64,000 nt of DNA, from assembly GCA_024640085.1 (NCBI GenBank), contig JAHEFR010000001.1:62001-126000 (forward strand). The letters run 5' to 3'. The notes beneath the pieces were generated by a model. It worked only from the letters and a program-made list of their open reading frames with translations, was not told the origin of the DNA and searched no databases. The translations under genes and the position numbers were made by a program. Source of the DNA: Gammaproteobacteria bacterium. Its GTDB lineage: Bacteria > Pseudomonadota > Gammaproteobacteria > Steroidobacterales > XN24. This document shows, one piece after another, positions 18,401 to 28,821 of the stretch (the first letter of the stretch is position 1; each line of letters starts with the position of its first letter).

Positions 18401-20425
18401 TCAGGTAATCCGCATCCCCGGCGCCGCTCCCGTGTCAGGCGAAAGGAGAAAGACCTCATCCCCGCCGGGCCCGGCCGCCAAGATCATGCCCTCGGAGACG
18501 CCGAACCGCATCTTTCTGGGCGTCAGGTTAGCCACCACGATCACCATCCGGTCCACCAGGTCTTCGGGCCGATAGGCGGTCCGGATTCCTGCCAGCACCT
18601 GTCTGCGGTCCTCGCCGAGGTCCAGGGTCAGCCGTAACAGCTTGTCTGCTCCCTCGACGGGATCCGCTTGCAGAACCCGGGCCACTCTGAGGTCGATCTT
18701 GCGGAAATCGTCGATGCCGATCTCCGGCGAAGCGGAATCCGGTTCGGCGGTTTCGGTGGATTTACCGGTACCGGCGAGGCTGTCTCGGGAAGCGTCCAGC
18801 ATGGCCGTGACGGCCTTGGGGTCGATCCGCTTCATCAGGGGCCGAAACTGCATGATTTGGCTGCCGAGAAGTGGTCTCTCCAGGTCCGACCAGGCCAGGT
18901 CCCCTTCGCCAAGAAACTCCTCCGAGGCAGCGGCCAGCGCCGGCAACACCGGCTTGAGCATGATGATGAGGCATCGAAAGGCGTTCAGGCCCTGGGTGCA
19001 GACCGCCTGCACTTCGCGCTCCCGGCCCGCCTCCTTGGCCATGAGCCAGGGCTTGTGGTGGTCGATGTACTGATTGGCCTGGTCTGCCAGTGCCATGATC
19101 TGGCGGGTGGCCCGGCTGAAGTTCCTGGCCTCGTATGCTGCGGCGATCTCCTCGGCCGCGGCCACGAAAGTTTCGTGCAGCAGCGGCTCCGGGAGCTCGT
19201 CCGACAGCCGGCCGCCGGACAGGCGGCTGATAAATCCGGCGCAGCGGCTGGCGATGTTGACCAGCTTTCCGACCAGGTCCGAGTTCACTTTCTGGACGAA
19301 ATCCTCCATGTTGAGGTCGATGTCCTCGACCCCCGGCCCCAGCTTGGATGCGTAGTAGTACCTGAGATACTCCGGGTCGAGGTGATCAAGGTATGTCCGG
19401 GCGGTGATGAAGGTCCCGCGGGACTTGGACATCTTCTCGCCGTTCACGGTAAGGAACCCGTGGACGAACACCGCGCTGGGGAGCCGGTAGCCCGAAGCCT
19501 CGAGCACCGCCGGCCAGAACAGGGAATGGAAGTAGACGATGTCCTTGCCGATGAAGTGATAGAGTTCGGCCTGGCTGTCAGCGGCCCAGAATTCGTCGAA
19601 ATTTACGTCCTGTCGCTCTTTCGCCAGATGGGCGAGGCTGGCCATGTATCCCACCGGCGCGTCGAGCCAGACGTAGAAGTACTTGCCCGGCATGTCGGGA
19701 ATCTCGAATCCGAAGTAGGGCGCGTCGCGGCTGATGTCCCAGTCCTGCAGACCGGACTCGAACCACTCGTCCAGCTTCTTGCGGACGCTGTCCTGAAGCG
19801 CTCCGCCCGCCACCCATTCCCTGAGCGAGGCATCGAAGTCGCTGAGCCGGAAAAAGAGGTGTTCCGACTCACGTTCGACCGGTCGGGTGCCGGACAGGGT
19901 CGATATCGGCCCGATCAGCTCCGATGGGCTGTAGGTGGCCCCACAGACCTCGCAACTGTCCCCGTACTGGTCTTCCGCACCACAGCGCGGACACGTCCCG
20001 CGCACGAACCGGTCGGGCAGGAACATGCCCTCCGCCTCGTCGTATGACTGGCGTATTGTCCTCTCATCCAGGTGCCCGCCGGACCTGAGGGCGGCGTAGA
20101 TGCCTTCTACCAGTTCCCGATTCTCTGTCGAATGCGTGCTGTGGAAGTTGTCGAACCGGATATTGAAGGCCGCGAAATCCTCCACATAGCGTTGGTGGTA
20201 ATGGCTGATGATCTGCTCGGGGTCGATGTCGTCCTTGCGGGCCCGGATCATGATCGGAGTCCCGTGAGCGTCGCTGGCGCAGACAAAAATGCAGCGGTTG
20301 CCCATGAGCTTCTGGAATCGGACCCAGATATCGGTCTGGACGTATTCAACCAGGTGGCCCATATGTGCCAGGCCATTGGCATAGGGCAGGGCCGCGGTGA
20401 CTAGTATGGAACGGATCTTGGTCAT
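18401..20425 (-). CDS. metG: Methionyl-tRNA synthetase
   Basis: A 674-residue class Ia synthetase. It has the HIGH-type motif in [13 protein letters not shown], a zinc knuckle [18 protein letters not shown], and KMSKS in [13 protein letters not shown]-terminal tRNA-binding dimerisation domain ([20 protein letters not shown] to the end) is typical of the long bacterial form. The start at 20425 ([15 protein letters not shown]) is chosen over 20458 by the family N-terminus. In many gammaproteobacteria metG neighbours mrp/apbC and dcd. Here those genes lie just beyond the kinase-pilT-pilU insertion. Confidence 0.97.
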   Translation of the reverse strand: MTKIRSILVTAALPYANGLAHMGHLVEYVQTDIWVRFQKLMGNRCIFVCASDAHGTPIMIRARKDDIDPEQIISHYHQRYVEDFAAFNIRFDNFHSTHSTENRELVEGIYAALRSGGHLDERTIRQSYDEAEGMFLPDRFVRGTCPRCGAEDQYGDSCEVCGATYSPSELIGPISTLSGTRPVERESEHLFFRLSDFDASLREWVAGGALQDSVRKKLDEWFESGLQDWDISRDAPYFGFEIPDMPGKYFYVWLDAPVGYMASLAHLAKERQDVNFDEFWAADSQAELYHFIGKDIVYFHSLFWPAVLEASGYRLPSAVFVHGFLTVNGEKMSKSRGTFITARTYLDHLDPEYLRYYYASKLGPGVEDIDLNMEDFVQKVNSDLVGKLVNIASRCAGFISRLSGGRLSDELPEPLLHETFVAAAEEIAAAYEARNFSRATRQIMALADQANQYIDHHKPWLMAKEAGREREVQAVCTQGLNAFRCLIIMLKPVLPALAAASEEFLGEGDLAWSDLERPLLGSQIMQFRPLMKRIDPKAVTAMLDASRDSLAGTGKSTETAEPDSASPEIGIDDFRKIDLRVARVLQADPVEGADKLLRLTLDLGEDRRQVLAGIRTAYRPEDLVDRMVIVVANLTPRKMRFGVSEGMILAAGPGGDEVFLLSPDTGAAPGMRIT

Positions 20426-20497
20426 GTTGGTGGCAGACGGGTCGCGAGGGCTGCGCATTATCTCACAGGCCCGCCAGGCGTCGGGACAGCTGCGCGG

Positions 20498-21565
20498 TCA
20501 GCGATTGGGCTGATCGGCGTAAATCCGGAAGCGGTCCTTGGAGATGGCTTTTTCATACGCCTCCCGTCCGGCGATGAACCTCCGATCCAACAGGTCCTGG
20601 AGAGCGGTATCCATGGTGAGCATGCCCGCCTTGGCGCCGGCCTGCATGGCGCTCTCGATCTGGTCGAGCTTGCCCTGGCGCAGCAGGTTGCTGACCGCAG
20701 CCGTGTTGACCATCACCTCGAAGGCCGGGACGCGACCCTCGGCGCCTTTTTTCTTGCACAGCTGCTGGGAGATAACGCCCCGCAGCGACGTGGACAGCAT
20801 GGTGCGCACGTGAGATTGCTTCTCGGAGGGAAACGCATTGACGATCCGGTCCACGGTCTGGATTGCGCCATTCGTATGCAGCGTGCCCATCACCAGGATA
20901 CCCATCTCTGCTGCGGTAATCGCAGTGCTCATGGTCTCCAGGTCACGCAGTTCGCCGACCAGGATCACGTCGGGGTCCTCGCGTAGGGCTGAATGGAGGG
21001 CGTCGGCGAAGCTCGGGCTGTGGAGGCCTATCTCACGCTGACTGATCAGGCAGTTCTTGCGCTCGTGTACGAATTCGATCGGATCCTCGATGGTCAGGAT
21101 ATGGCCCTTCATGCGCCGGTTGATATCATCGACCATTGCCGCCAGGGTCGTCGATTTTCCCGAGCCTGTCTTCCCGGTGACGAGGATCAGTCCGGAACTT
21201 TCCTTACAGAGCTGGCCGATGACGTCGGGCAACCGGAGCTCTTCAAGGCTCTGGGCCTCCGCCGGGATACTGCGCATGATCGCCCCCATCCCCCCCAGGT
21301 GGCGGAATGCGTTGACCCTGAACCTGGCAAGGCCCTCAACTGCATACGCGAAATCGACCTGGTCGTTGCGGGCCAGGGTATCGGTCGCCGAAGTCGGAAT
21401 GATCTCGCTGAGCGCTTCCCTCAGGGCGTCCTGGGCCAGTGGTTCCTCGCGCATGGTGATGAGGTCGCCGTATAGCCGCATGCGCGGCGGGTCACCCGCG
21501 ATCAGATGCAAGTCGGAGCCGTCGCGCTCTATCACTTCCCGGAGTAAGTCGCCGACCACGCTCAT
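20498..21565 (-). CDS. PilT/PilU family twitching-motility ATPase (downstream copy)
   Basis: A 355-residue hexameric retraction ATPase of type IV pili. It has Walker A GKTGSGKST, the Asp box ILTIEDPIEFVHERKN, Walker B DPDVILVGELRDLET, and the His box LVMGTLHTNGAIQTVDR. The start at 21565 (MSVVGDLLREVIERDGSDLHL) is chosen because the upstream in-frame ATG (21703) would run into the neighbouring gene. It sits 4 bases after a second PilT-type gene, as in pilT-pilU pairs. The core pilT genes usually sit near proC/yggS, so this pair may be an extra, kinase-linked set. Confidence 0.9.
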   Translation of the reverse strand: MSVVGDLLREVIERDGSDLHLIAGDPPRMRLYGDLITMREEPLAQDALREALSEIIPTSATDTLARNDQVDFAYAVEGLARFRVNAFRHLGGMGAIMRSIPAEAQSLEELRLPDVIGQLCKESSGLILVTGKTGSGKSTTLAAMVDDINRRMKGHILTIEDPIEFVHERKNCLISQREIGLHSPSFADALHSALREDPDVILVGELRDLETMSTAITAAEMGILVMGTLHTNGAIQTVDRIVNAFPSEKQSHVRTMLSTSLRGVISQQLCKKKGAEGRVPAFEVMVNTAAVSNLLRQGKLDQIESAMQAGAKAGMLTMDTALQDLLDRRFIAGREAYEKAISKDRFRIYADQPNR

Positions 21566-21569
21566 GTGC

Positions 21570-22673
21570 CTACCCTGCCCCTGAATCTTCCATGTCCAGC
21601 TTCGGAAGTATGCTGGTATCGGTGACGAAGCGGACGAACTTCTTCTTGTCCTCGGCAAAGCGGTAGGCATCGTCGGGATCGACTTCACGGGCGTTGATCG
21701 CATCGAGCAAGGCCTGATCCATCAGCTGCATGCCTACAGACTTACCGGTTTGCAGCTGCGAGGGGATGAGATGGACCTGGTCGGCCGTGATCAGTTTCGC
21801 GATTGCCTTGGTGTGGGTCATGATCTCGAAGACAGCCCGGCGGGCCCGGCCGTCGGCCGTGCGCACCAGCACCTGGGTGACGACGCCGACCAGGCTCTGG
21901 GAGAGGAACGTCTTGGCCTGACCCCGCTCCATGGCGGGCAATGCGTCGATGATCCTGTCGAGGGTCTTGACCGCGCTGGTGGTGTGCAACGTCCCCAGCA
22001 CGAGATGGCCGGTTTCGGCTGCCGTCATTGCCATGCGGATGGTCTCGGTGTCGCGCATCTCTCCGACCAGGACGACATCCGGGTCCTGTCGCATTGCCGC
22101 TCTGACCGCCTCGGCGAAACTCTTGAAATGGGTGCCGTACTCACGCTGGACGATCTGTGACTTCTTGCTCCCGTGGACAAACTCGATGGGGTCTTCCAGG
22201 CTGATGATATTCTGCTGCCGCGTCGTGTTGATGTGATCCAGCATCGCTGCGAGGGTAGTCGATTTGCCGGTTCCCGTTGCGCCGGTCACCAGGACCATGC
22301 CCTGGTGGTGATCGCAGAGTTCGCGCACGATCTCGGGTATGCCGAGGCTCTCCATGGTGGGGACCTCGTTCGGGATGTACCGGAAGACCGCGCCGACGCC
22401 GGTGTCCTTGTGGAAGACATTGACCCTGAATCGGCCACCGTCCTCGGCCACATAAGCGAAATCCAGATCGTTACCGCCCGTAAACCGGTCCTTCTGGGAC
22501 TCGGTCAGGATCTCGAGCACGTATCCCTCAAGCTCGGCGTCCGAGAGATCGCGGAACTTGATCGGCATCAGATCGCCCCGCAGGCGGAGCATCGGCGGAA
22601 TTCCGACGGCCAGATGAATGTCGGAGCATCCCTGGGCCAGGCCGAGTTTCAGGAACGCGTCAATTCGAGCCAA
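21570..22673 (-). CDS. PilT/PilU family twitching-motility ATPase (upstream copy)
   Basis: A 367-residue PilT-type ATPase. It begins MARIDAFLKLGLAQGCSDIHL and has Walker A GATGTGKSTTL, Asp box ISLEDPIEFVHGSKK, Walker B DPDVVLVGEMRDTET and His box LVLGTLHTTSAVKTLDR. The C-terminal tail (FAEDKKKFVRFVTDTSILPK) extends beyond PilT and resembles the longer PilU-like or accessory PilT homologues. It is only 3 bases downstream of the HEAT-kinase gene, so the three are almost certainly one operon. The two ATPases are clearly different in sequence and are not a recent duplication. Confidence 0.9.
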   Translation of the reverse strand: MARIDAFLKLGLAQGCSDIHLAVGIPPMLRLRGDLMPIKFRDLSDAELEGYVLEILTESQKDRFTGGNDLDFAYVAEDGGRFRVNVFHKDTGVGAVFRYIPNEVPTMESLGIPEIVRELCDHHQGMVLVTGATGTGKSTTLAAMLDHINTTRQQNIISLEDPIEFVHGSKKSQIVQREYGTHFKSFAEAVRAAMRQDPDVVLVGEMRDTETIRMAMTAAETGHLVLGTLHTTSAVKTLDRIIDALPAMERGQAKTFLSQSLVGVVTQVLVRTADGRARRAVFEIMTHTKAIAKLITADQVHLIPSQLQTGKSVGMQLMDQALLDAINAREVDPDDAYRFAEDKKKFVRFVTDTSILPKLDMEDSGAG

Positions 22674-22676
22674 GTA

Positions 22677-25073
22677 TCAGACCTCTCCGGGCAGGAAGCG
22701 TTCGAACATCTCTTTCAACTCTTCCATTGAATCATACCGTTTGGCTTTGTCCACGGACATGCACCGGGAGACGCATTCAGAAAGATCCTCCGGTAGAGTT
22801 TCGTTGATCTCGTGGGCTTTCTTGGCCTTGCCCTGGACATGCTGGTACATCACCGACATGTGGTCGCCCCGGCTGTAGGGCGGGATACCAGTCAGCATCT
22901 CGTACATGATCACGCCGAGGCTGTAGATGTCAGCCTTCTCGTCCACCTGCTTGCCCAGGATCTGCTCGGGGGCCATGTATTTCGGCGATCCGATCACGTA
23001 CCCGGTCTTGGTCAGCTGTGTATCGCCGCTGCTGCGGGCCGCGGCCACGCCGAAATCCACGATCTTCACCAGTTGCTCGTCATTGATCAGGATGTTGGCG
23101 GGTTTCAGATCGCGGTGGACGATACCGGCATGATGCGCCACGGCCATGCCCGTGGCGATGTCGCGACCGAATCGCATCGCCTTCTCGATGGGCAGCGGCT
23201 CCTCGTCCTTCACCTCGTCCCCGAGGGTGTGGGACGGGAAATACTCCATTGAGATGGCATACAGCCCTCCCATATAGAGGAAGTCGTAGATCCTGATAAC
23301 GTTCTTGTGTGTGATCATCCTCGAATAGCGCAACTCGTGCACGAAGCGCTTCATCATCTCCTCGTCGGAGGCGATGTTGGGATTCAGGAATTTCAGGATC
23401 AGATTCTCTTCCACGACCTGGTCGTTCATCAGCAGGACCGTGCCAAAGGCACCCTTGCCGATCTTCTTGATGAACTTGTACCGGCCTTCGATGACGTCCC
23501 CTGATTTCAGGTCGGTGATGTTCAGTTGCTGCTGGACGCCCCCCTGGCCTCCCATCATGGCGCCGATATTCCTGCCCTCGACCAGCAGTGTCTTGGTGGG
23601 TTCCGCAAATCGCTCTGCCTTCTCTGCCTCCCGTATCTGAGACGGGGAGAAGCGTTCGTCCAGTGTCTTGATCGCGGCGATGGCCGCCTGTCTGATGGCC
23701 TTGTCCGGATTCTCGAGATGTCTCGCTACGGCCTCACGAATCTCGGTGGCGCGATTCGAATCCGCCAGACGCGCCAGGGCGGCGATGGCTTCAACCTGCA
23801 CCTCGCGCTCGGTGTGGTCCACCAGGTCCATCAACCTCGGGATGTGCCGCTCGTCGCCCAGCTTGGCGACGCCGCGGATGGCGGTCGGGATAGAACGGGT
23901 CTCGCCGTGAAGCATTTTCTCCAGCGCGGGCAGGGCCCGCGTGTCACCGATCTCGGCCAATGCGTCCGCAGCGCGTTCCCTGACCCACCAATCCGGATCC
24001 TCGGTGGCCTCGATCAGCTTCTTGACCGCTCTCTCGTCGCGGGTGCTGTTCAACAGCTCGATCGCGGCGCGGCGGATGTCGTCATTCTTGTCGTTGATGA
24101 GTTCCACGACTGCGTCCACGACCCGCGGTCCCCCGATCTTTGCCAGGGCGTCCGTGGCCCGGGCGCGCACCCACCAGTCGTCGTCGCCGAGGGCCTCCAG
24201 CAGGTCCTTGATGGAGCGCGGGTCGGCAATCTCGTTGAGCACCTCGACCGCTGCCCGTCGGGCATACTCCGAATCGTCTTTCAGAGCGACGATCAGATGC
24301 CGGACGGTATCGGGATGACGGTGCCTGACGATGGTCTCGACCGCCTTGTTCTGGACCTCGACGTCCGGGTCGCACAACAGGCTGCACAGGAGTTCGATAT
24401 CCGGACTACCCTCCATGCGGCCGAGGGCGTGGATCGCTGCCTGACGGATCAGCTTGCTCGAATCTTTGAGTTGCCCCTGGATTGCCTGGAAGGCCTCGGG
24501 GCGATTCAATCTTGAAAGGATGTCGATGATATGAGCCTTGGCCACGATGTCCTTGCCTGTCAGCCGGCTCACCAGTTCAGGCATGTCATTCTCGCCTGCG
24601 GTCTCCGCGATGATCCTGAAAAGCACCGCTTTTTCGGTGGACTCCTCCTGATAGGCCTGGGTGAGTACGCGCCGTACGTCCAGTCGGCCTTTCTGGTGGG
24701 AGAGTGCCTCGCACAGGGGCGCCTTGGGGACCGACGCGTCTTTCAGGAAATCCAGGAGTCGATTGGCATTGAATCGCCGGCCCCGCCCGAGGGCCCATGC
24801 GACGGCGCCCACAACCTTCTGGCTGTCAGATTTCAGACCCCGGATCGCCTGGTCCAGGCTCTTGTCGGAGACCACCCGTGACAGCAGGTCCGCCATCCGG
24901 CGGGTCCCGGCCTTGTCAGCTGTCTCGATGCCTTCGACGATCTTCTTGACAGCTGCGCCGCCCAGCAAGCGAAGGCTCTCCACGGCCTTCTTCCCATCGC
25001 TGTCGTCGAGATCGTACTGCTGGTCTATCTTGGCGATCAGCCGGCTCGCACGAATGCCACCAAGGACGTTCAC
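22677..25073 (-). CDS. HEAT-repeat Ser/Thr protein kinase
   Basis: About 798 residues. The N-terminal 450 are HEAT/PBS-lyase-like repeats (for example DDDWWVRARATDALAKIGG and DPDWWVRERAADALAEIGD). A linker follows, then a Hanks-type kinase domain of about 265 residues at the C-terminus. Kinase motifs are complete: KIGKGAFGTV loop, LILKFL Lys, HRDLKPANIL, VDFG, MAPEQ and DIYSLGVIMYEML. No membrane segment follows the kinase, so it is cytosolic. The GTG start at 25073 has GAGGG 4 bases upstream; an ATG at 25193 would add 40 residues of Arg/Pro-rich sequence. It heads an operon with two PilT/PilU ATPases, which suggests phosphorylation-based control of pilus retraction (inference). Confidence 0.88.
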   Translation of the reverse strand: MNVLGGIRASRLIAKIDQQYDLDDSDGKKAVESLRLLGGAAVKKIVEGIETADKAGTRRMADLLSRVVSDKSLDQAIRGLKSDSQKVVGAVAWALGRGRRFNANRLLDFLKDASVPKAPLCEALSHQKGRLDVRRVLTQAYQEESTEKAVLFRIIAETAGENDMPELVSRLTGKDIVAKAHIIDILSRLNRPEAFQAIQGQLKDSSKLIRQAAIHALGRMEGSPDIELLCSLLCDPDVEVQNKAVETIVRHRHPDTVRHLIVALKDDSEYARRAAVEVLNEIADPRSIKDLLEALGDDDWWVRARATDALAKIGGPRVVDAVVELINDKNDDIRRAAIELLNSTRDERAVKKLIEATEDPDWWVRERAADALAEIGDTRALPALEKMLHGETRSIPTAIRGVAKLGDERHIPRLMDLVDHTEREVQVEAIAALARLADSNRATEIREAVARHLENPDKAIRQAAIAAIKTLDERFSPSQIREAEKAERFAEPTKTLLVEGRNIGAMMGGQGGVQQQLNITDLKSGDVIEGRYKFIKKIGKGAFGTVLLMNDQVVEENLILKFLNPNIASDEEMMKRFVHELRYSRMITHKNVIRIYDFLYMGGLYAISMEYFPSHTLGDEVKDEEPLPIEKAMRFGRDIATGMAVAHHAGIVHRDLKPANILINDEQLVKIVDFGVAAARSSGDTQLTKTGYVIGSPKYMAPEQILGKQVDEKADIYSLGVIMYEMLTGIPPYSRGDHMSVMYQHVQGKAKKAHEINETLPEDLSECVSRCMSVDKAKRYDSMEELKEMFERFLPGEV

Positions 25074-25364
25074 GGAGCCCTCGAGGCGTCGTCGCCGCAG
25101 GGGCGCGCTGTCACCAAGTCCGGCGGCGCGTGGGGACGGGGCAAAAACCGCTCGGGCAAGCCCCGGAAAGTGACGGGCAAGCTCGCGCTCCACGGGGTCC
25201 CGCGACCTGAAAAATGTCCTTTATTCCACCCGCCGGAAATCATCACAGCTACCTTACACGGCACCCGCAAGTTCGCCAAGCATACACGGCCCCCGGGTCA
25301 GGGCCGGATTGGGCTACAATTGCTCGCTCGTCTGGTCTCATCGAATCCAATCCGGAGGAGTCCC

Positions 25365-26459
25365 TTGAGTGAGTCATTGGAGTCGAGCGTCCGCTCGGCC
25401 ATCGCCAACTACACAGACCCGGTGCTGGACAAGCCGTTGGAGGACGTCGCCACCGTATCCGATGTGAAGATCGCATCGGGGGCGGTAGAAGCCTCCGTCT
25501 GTCTGTCCTTCCCGGCCTCGCGGTACGCGCCCGTCCTCGGGGCTGCCCTGGAGGAGAAGCTGCGGACTCTACCCGATGTCGAACAGGCGACAGTCAAGGT
25601 CGAGTGGGACATCCCCGCAGCACCGGTCCAGGGCGGGGTTGAGCCTCTGCCGGGCGTCAGGAACGTCGTGGCCGTGTCGTCCGGCAAGGGCGGCGTCGGC
25701 AAGTCCACGACAGCGGTGAATCTCGCCCTGGCGCTGGCCGCGGAGGGTGCGCGCGTCGGGATGCTGGACGCGGATATTTACGGCCCAAGCCAGCCCCGGA
25801 TGTTGGGCCTCAGCGGTCGACGGCCCACCAGCCCGGACGGCAAGAAGCTGGATCCTCTGATCGGTTACGGTATCCAGTGCATGTCCATCGGCTTTCTCGT
25901 CGACGAGGACGAGGCCGTCGTGTGGCGGGGTCCTATGGCTACAGGCGCCCTGGTGCAGTTGCTGAGCGAAACACTTTGGGACGACGTGGATTACCTGGTG
26001 GTAGATATGCCGCCGGGGACTGGCGACATCCAGCTCACGCTGGCCCAGCGGGTACCGGTCAGCGGAGCCCTGATCGTGACGACGCCTCAGGATATCGCTC
26101 TCCAGGACGCCATCAAGGGACTGCGGATGTTCCAGCAGGTGGAGATCCCGGTGCTCGGCGTGGTCGAGAATATGAGCGTGCATATCTGCTCCCAATGCGG
26201 ACACCGGGATCCGATCTTCGGGGAGGGCGGCGCCGAGCGCATGTCCCAGACATACAGTGTGCCGGTCATGGGCCGCCTGCCCCTGGACAGCAGGATCCGG
26301 CAAGAGGCCGATGGCGGCAGGCCGTCGGTGGCGTCTGATCCGGACAGCCCGGTGTCGGCGGCCTATATGGAACTGGCCAGGAGAACCGCGGCTGCCCTGG
26401 GAGGCCTGGCCGGAGGCGGCAGCCAGACATTCCCGAACATCGTCGTCGAGGATGACTGA
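25365..26459 (+). CDS. mrp: Mrp/NBP35 family Fe-S cluster carrier ATPase
   Basis: A 364-residue P-loop ATPase that carries and delivers [4Fe-4S] clusters (ApbC/Mrp). An N-terminal DUF59/MIP18 domain (about 1-80) is followed by VVAVSSGKGGVGKSTTAVNL with the deviant Walker A. GMLDADIYGPSQPRML and CSQCGHRDPIFGEGG follow; the last supplies the C-x2-C cluster ligands. The TTG start at 25365 has GGAGGAG 4 bases upstream. It is preferred over the ATG at 25170, which would overlap the divergent kinase gene. A possible -10 TACAAT lies at 25315-25320. The gene runs directly into dcd. Confidence 0.95.
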   Translation: MSESLESSVRSAIANYTDPVLDKPLEDVATVSDVKIASGAVEASVCLSFPASRYAPVLGAALEEKLRTLPDVEQATVKVEWDIPAAPVQGGVEPLPGVRNVVAVSSGKGGVGKSTTAVNLALALAAEGARVGMLDADIYGPSQPRMLGLSGRRPTSPDGKKLDPLIGYGIQCMSIGFLVDEDEAVVWRGPMATGALVQLLSETLWDDVDYLVVDMPPGTGDIQLTLAQRVPVSGALIVTTPQDIALQDAIKGLRMFQQVEIPVLGVVENMSVHICSQCGHRDPIFGEGGAERMSQTYSVPVMGRLPLDSRIRQEADGGRPSVASDPDSPVSAAYMELARRTAAALGGLAGGGSQTFPNIVVEDD

Positions 26460-27026
26460 ATGAGCATCAAGTCAGACCGATGGATCCGCCGCATGGCGGC
26501 GGAACACGGCATGATCGAACCTTTCGAGGCCGGCCAGGTACGGACCGCGGCCGGCGTCCGGCTGGTGAGTTATGGGACCTCGAGCTACGGGTACGATGTG
26601 CGCTGCGCGCCGGAGTTCAAGATCTTCACGAACATCAACTCGGCGGTGGTGGATCCGAAGCACTTCGACGAGAGCAGCTTTGTAAACGTGAGCGGCGAAA
26701 TCTGCATCATCCCTCCCAATTCCTTCGCGCTGGCCCGGACCGTCGAATATTTTCGGATCCCCCGCAGCGTCCTTACGATCTGCGTGGGCAAATCTACCTA
26801 CGCTCGTTGCGGGATCATCGTCAATGTGACGCCGCTGGAGCCGGAGTGGGAAGGGCATGTGACTCTGGAGTTCTCGAATACCACACCGCTGCCAGCCAAG
26901 GTCTACGCCAACGAAGGCGTCGCCCAGATGCTCTTCTTCGAGTCCGACGAGGTCTGCGAGACCTCCTACCAGGACCGCGGCGGGAAATATCAGGGCCAGA
27001 CCGGCGTCACGCTTCCGAAGACCTGA
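26460..27026 (+). CDS. dcd: dCTP deaminase
   Basis: Converts dCTP to dUTP for thymidylate synthesis. The 188 residues have the trimeric dUTPase-like fold. Expected motifs are [18 protein letters not shown] near the start, [20 protein letters not shown] with the catalytic Glu, and a C-terminal [15 protein letters not shown] phosphate-binding tail. It starts immediately after the mrp stop (TGA then ATG). It converges on purN with a 20-base overlap of the 3' ends. The mrp-dcd order is common in gammaproteobacteria. Confidence 0.97.
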   Translation: MSIKSDRWIRRMAAEHGMIEPFEAGQVRTAAGVRLVSYGTSSYGYDVRCAPEFKIFTNINSAVVDPKHFDESSFVNVSGEICIIPPNSFALARTVEYFRIPRSVLTICVGKSTYARCGIIVNVTPLEPEWEGHVTLEFSNTTPLPAKVYANEGVAQMLFFESDEVCETSYQDRGGKYQGQTGVTLPKT

Positions 27027-27681
27027 GCCACTCCTCTTCGTCGCGGACGAGGGGGCCCTCCAGGAGCCTGCCGTCGATTTCCACATGGTCGCCGACCATC
27101 CTGACCCTGCCCCTGGCCAGCCAACCGAGGACGGCGGGGTACATGCGGTGTTCCAGGGCCTGGATCCTCCGGTTGAGACTGTCCTCCGTGTCGCCTGGCC
27201 GGATCTTCAGCCGCGCCTGGGCAATCACGGGACCGCCGTCGAGTTCCGCGGTGACAAAATGAATGCTGGTACCGTGCAGGCTCTCACCGGCTTCCAGTAC
27301 GCGGCGGTGCGTGTGCAGGCCCCGGTAACCCGGTAACAGTGACGGGTGCACGTTGAGCATGCGGCCGCGCCAGCGCTGCACCAGAGGGCCGGTCAGGATC
27401 CGCATGAACCCGGCCAGGGCGACCAGGTCCGGATCGATCTCGTCCAGGATGGCTCCCAGGGCGCGGTCGTAGACGTCCCTGTCGGCGTAGCCTCTGGCCG
27501 ACAGTATCCGGGTCGCGATCCCGGCCTTCTCGGCCCGCCGCAGACCATAGGCCTCCGGCTGGTCGCTGATCACGCTGACCACTTCGACCGGGATCTCTCC
27601 CCGGCTGGCGGCGTCGATAATCGCCTGGAGGTTGGTGCCGCCGCCGGAGATGAGGACGGCGAGCCGAGACGGTGGCGTCAT
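27007..27681 (-). CDS. purN: Phosphoribosylglycinamide formyltransferase
   Basis: Transfers formyl from 10-formyl-tetrahydrofolate to GAR in purine synthesis. About 224 residues, starting [18 protein letters not shown]. The catalytic region [20 protein letters not shown] contains the Asn and His, and [10 protein letters not shown] holds the catalytic Asp. The start at 27681 shares one base with the purM stop (TGATG), so translation is coupled. The longer ATG at 27747 would enter purM. The C-terminus has a short extension ([20 protein letters not shown]). Confidence 0.96.
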   Translation of the reverse strand: MTPPSRLAVLISGGGTNLQAIIDAASRGEIPVEVVSVISDQPEAYGLRRAEKAGIATRILSARGYADRDVYDRALGAILDEIDPDLVALAGFMRILTGPLVQRWRGRMLNVHPSLLPGYRGLHTHRRVLEAGESLHGTSIHFVTAELDGGPVIAQARLKIRPGDTEDSLNRRIQALEHRMYPAVLGWLARGRVRMVGDHVEIDGRLLEGPLVRDEEEWLRSSEA

Positions 27682-28709
27682 CAGATAATGTCCACGGCTA
27701 CCTCGCCGGCCGTGATCTCGCCGGCGACCCAGGCCGTCTCCCCGCAACGATTGAGCAGATCGGCCGCGGTTGCGGCGGCGTCAGCCGGCACGACGAAGGC
27801 CATGCCCACCCCACAGTTGAAGGTCCGCAACATCTCAGCATCCGCGACATTGCCCTGTTGCTTCAGCCATTCGAAGATGGGGGGCGTCACCCACGAATCC
27901 CGCCTGACAAGGGCCCGGCAATCCTCTGGCAGGACACGGGGCAGATTCTCCGGCAGACCCCCGCCGGTGATATGGGCGATCCCGTGCACATCCACCGCAT
28001 CGATAAGCGCCAGCGTCGGCCGGACATAGATACGGGTCGGAGCCAGCAGCCAATCTCCGAGCGTGCCGCCCTCGAAGGCGTCGTCGAGCCCGGCCCCGCT
28101 GGCCGCGAGGATACGTCGGATCAGGGAGTAGCCGTTGGAGTGTGGCCCGGAAGATGCGACAGCGACGATCACGTCGCCGGGCGCCACCCGGGACCCGTCG
28201 ATGATCCGGTCCTTCTCGACGATCCCCACGCAGAACCCGGCGAGGTCGTAGTCGTCGTTCTGGTACATGCCAGGCAACTCGGCGGTCTCTCCACCGATCA
28301 GGGCGCACCCGGCCTGGCGGCACCCTTCGGCGATACCCGCAACGACCGCGGTCGCCGTTTCCACGTCCAGGCGCCCGGTGGCGTAGTAGTCGAGGAAGAA
28401 CAGCGGTTCGGCACCCTGCACGATGACGTCATTGACACACATGCCCACCAGATCGATGCCTATGGTGTCGTGTCTGCCCATGGCAAGAGCAAGCTTGAGC
28501 TTGGTGCCCACGCCGTCCGTCCCGGAGACCAGGACAGGCACCCGGTACCCGGCCGGCAGCGCGAACAGGCCCCCGAACCCTCCCAGTCCGGCCAGCACCT
28601 CCGCCCGGCGGGTGGTTGCGACCAGGGGTTTGATCCGTTCCACCAGCGTGTTGCCGGCGTCGATGTCCACGCCGGCGTCCTTGTAGGTGAGGGGAGATTT
28701 GTCTGTCAT
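27681..28709 (-). CDS. purM: Phosphoribosylformylglycinamidine cyclo-ligase
   Basis: Closes the imidazole ring to form AIR in purine synthesis (PurM/ThiL superfamily). About 342 residues. Characteristic segments are [32 protein letters not shown], and [32 protein letters not shown] and [16 protein letters not shown] follow. The start is set at 28709 ([13 protein letters not shown]), although an ATG 12 bases further upstream is equally close to a weak ribosome binding site. It is divergent from the DUF2066 gene across 112 bases, which may hold a shared promoter region. I saw no purine riboswitch. Confidence 0.97.
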   Translation of the reverse strand: MTDKSPLTYKDAGVDIDAGNTLVERIKPLVATTRRAEVLAGLGGFGGLFALPAGYRVPVLVSGTDGVGTKLKLALAMGRHDTIGIDLVGMCVNDVIVQGAEPLFFLDYYATGRLDVETATAVVAGIAEGCRQAGCALIGGETAELPGMYQNDDYDLAGFCVGIVEKDRIIDGSRVAPGDVIVAVASSGPHSNGYSLIRRILAASGAGLDDAFEGGTLGDWLLAPTRIYVRPTLALIDAVDVHGIAHITGGGLPENLPRVLPEDCRALVRRDSWVTPPIFEWLKQQGNVADAEMLRTFNCGVGMAFVVPADAAATAADLLNRCGETAWVAGEITAGEVAVDII

Positions 28710-28821
28710 AGGCGCGGGCATCCCAGGGAGATTTCCGGGTCTTCGGCAGCGCATTCGACCGACCCGGGGAGAAAGCGAACTATGGTATTTTACATCACCC
28801 CTCTGCCCGGAAAGTTAAAGG

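Noticed and set aside
23526-24515. 329-residue plus-strand frame inside the HEAT-kinase gene
   Set aside because: Its repetitive composition follows from the HEAT repeats on the other strand; no family motifs.
22677-25193. ATG at 25193 as start of the HEAT kinase
   Set aside because: It would add 40 Arg/Pro/Ala-rich residues without a ribosome binding site, whereas the GTG at 25073 has GAGGG in place and begins the helical domain.
28710-28821. Purine riboswitch before purM
   Set aside because: The 112-base divergent spacer is too short and lacks a three-way junction pattern.
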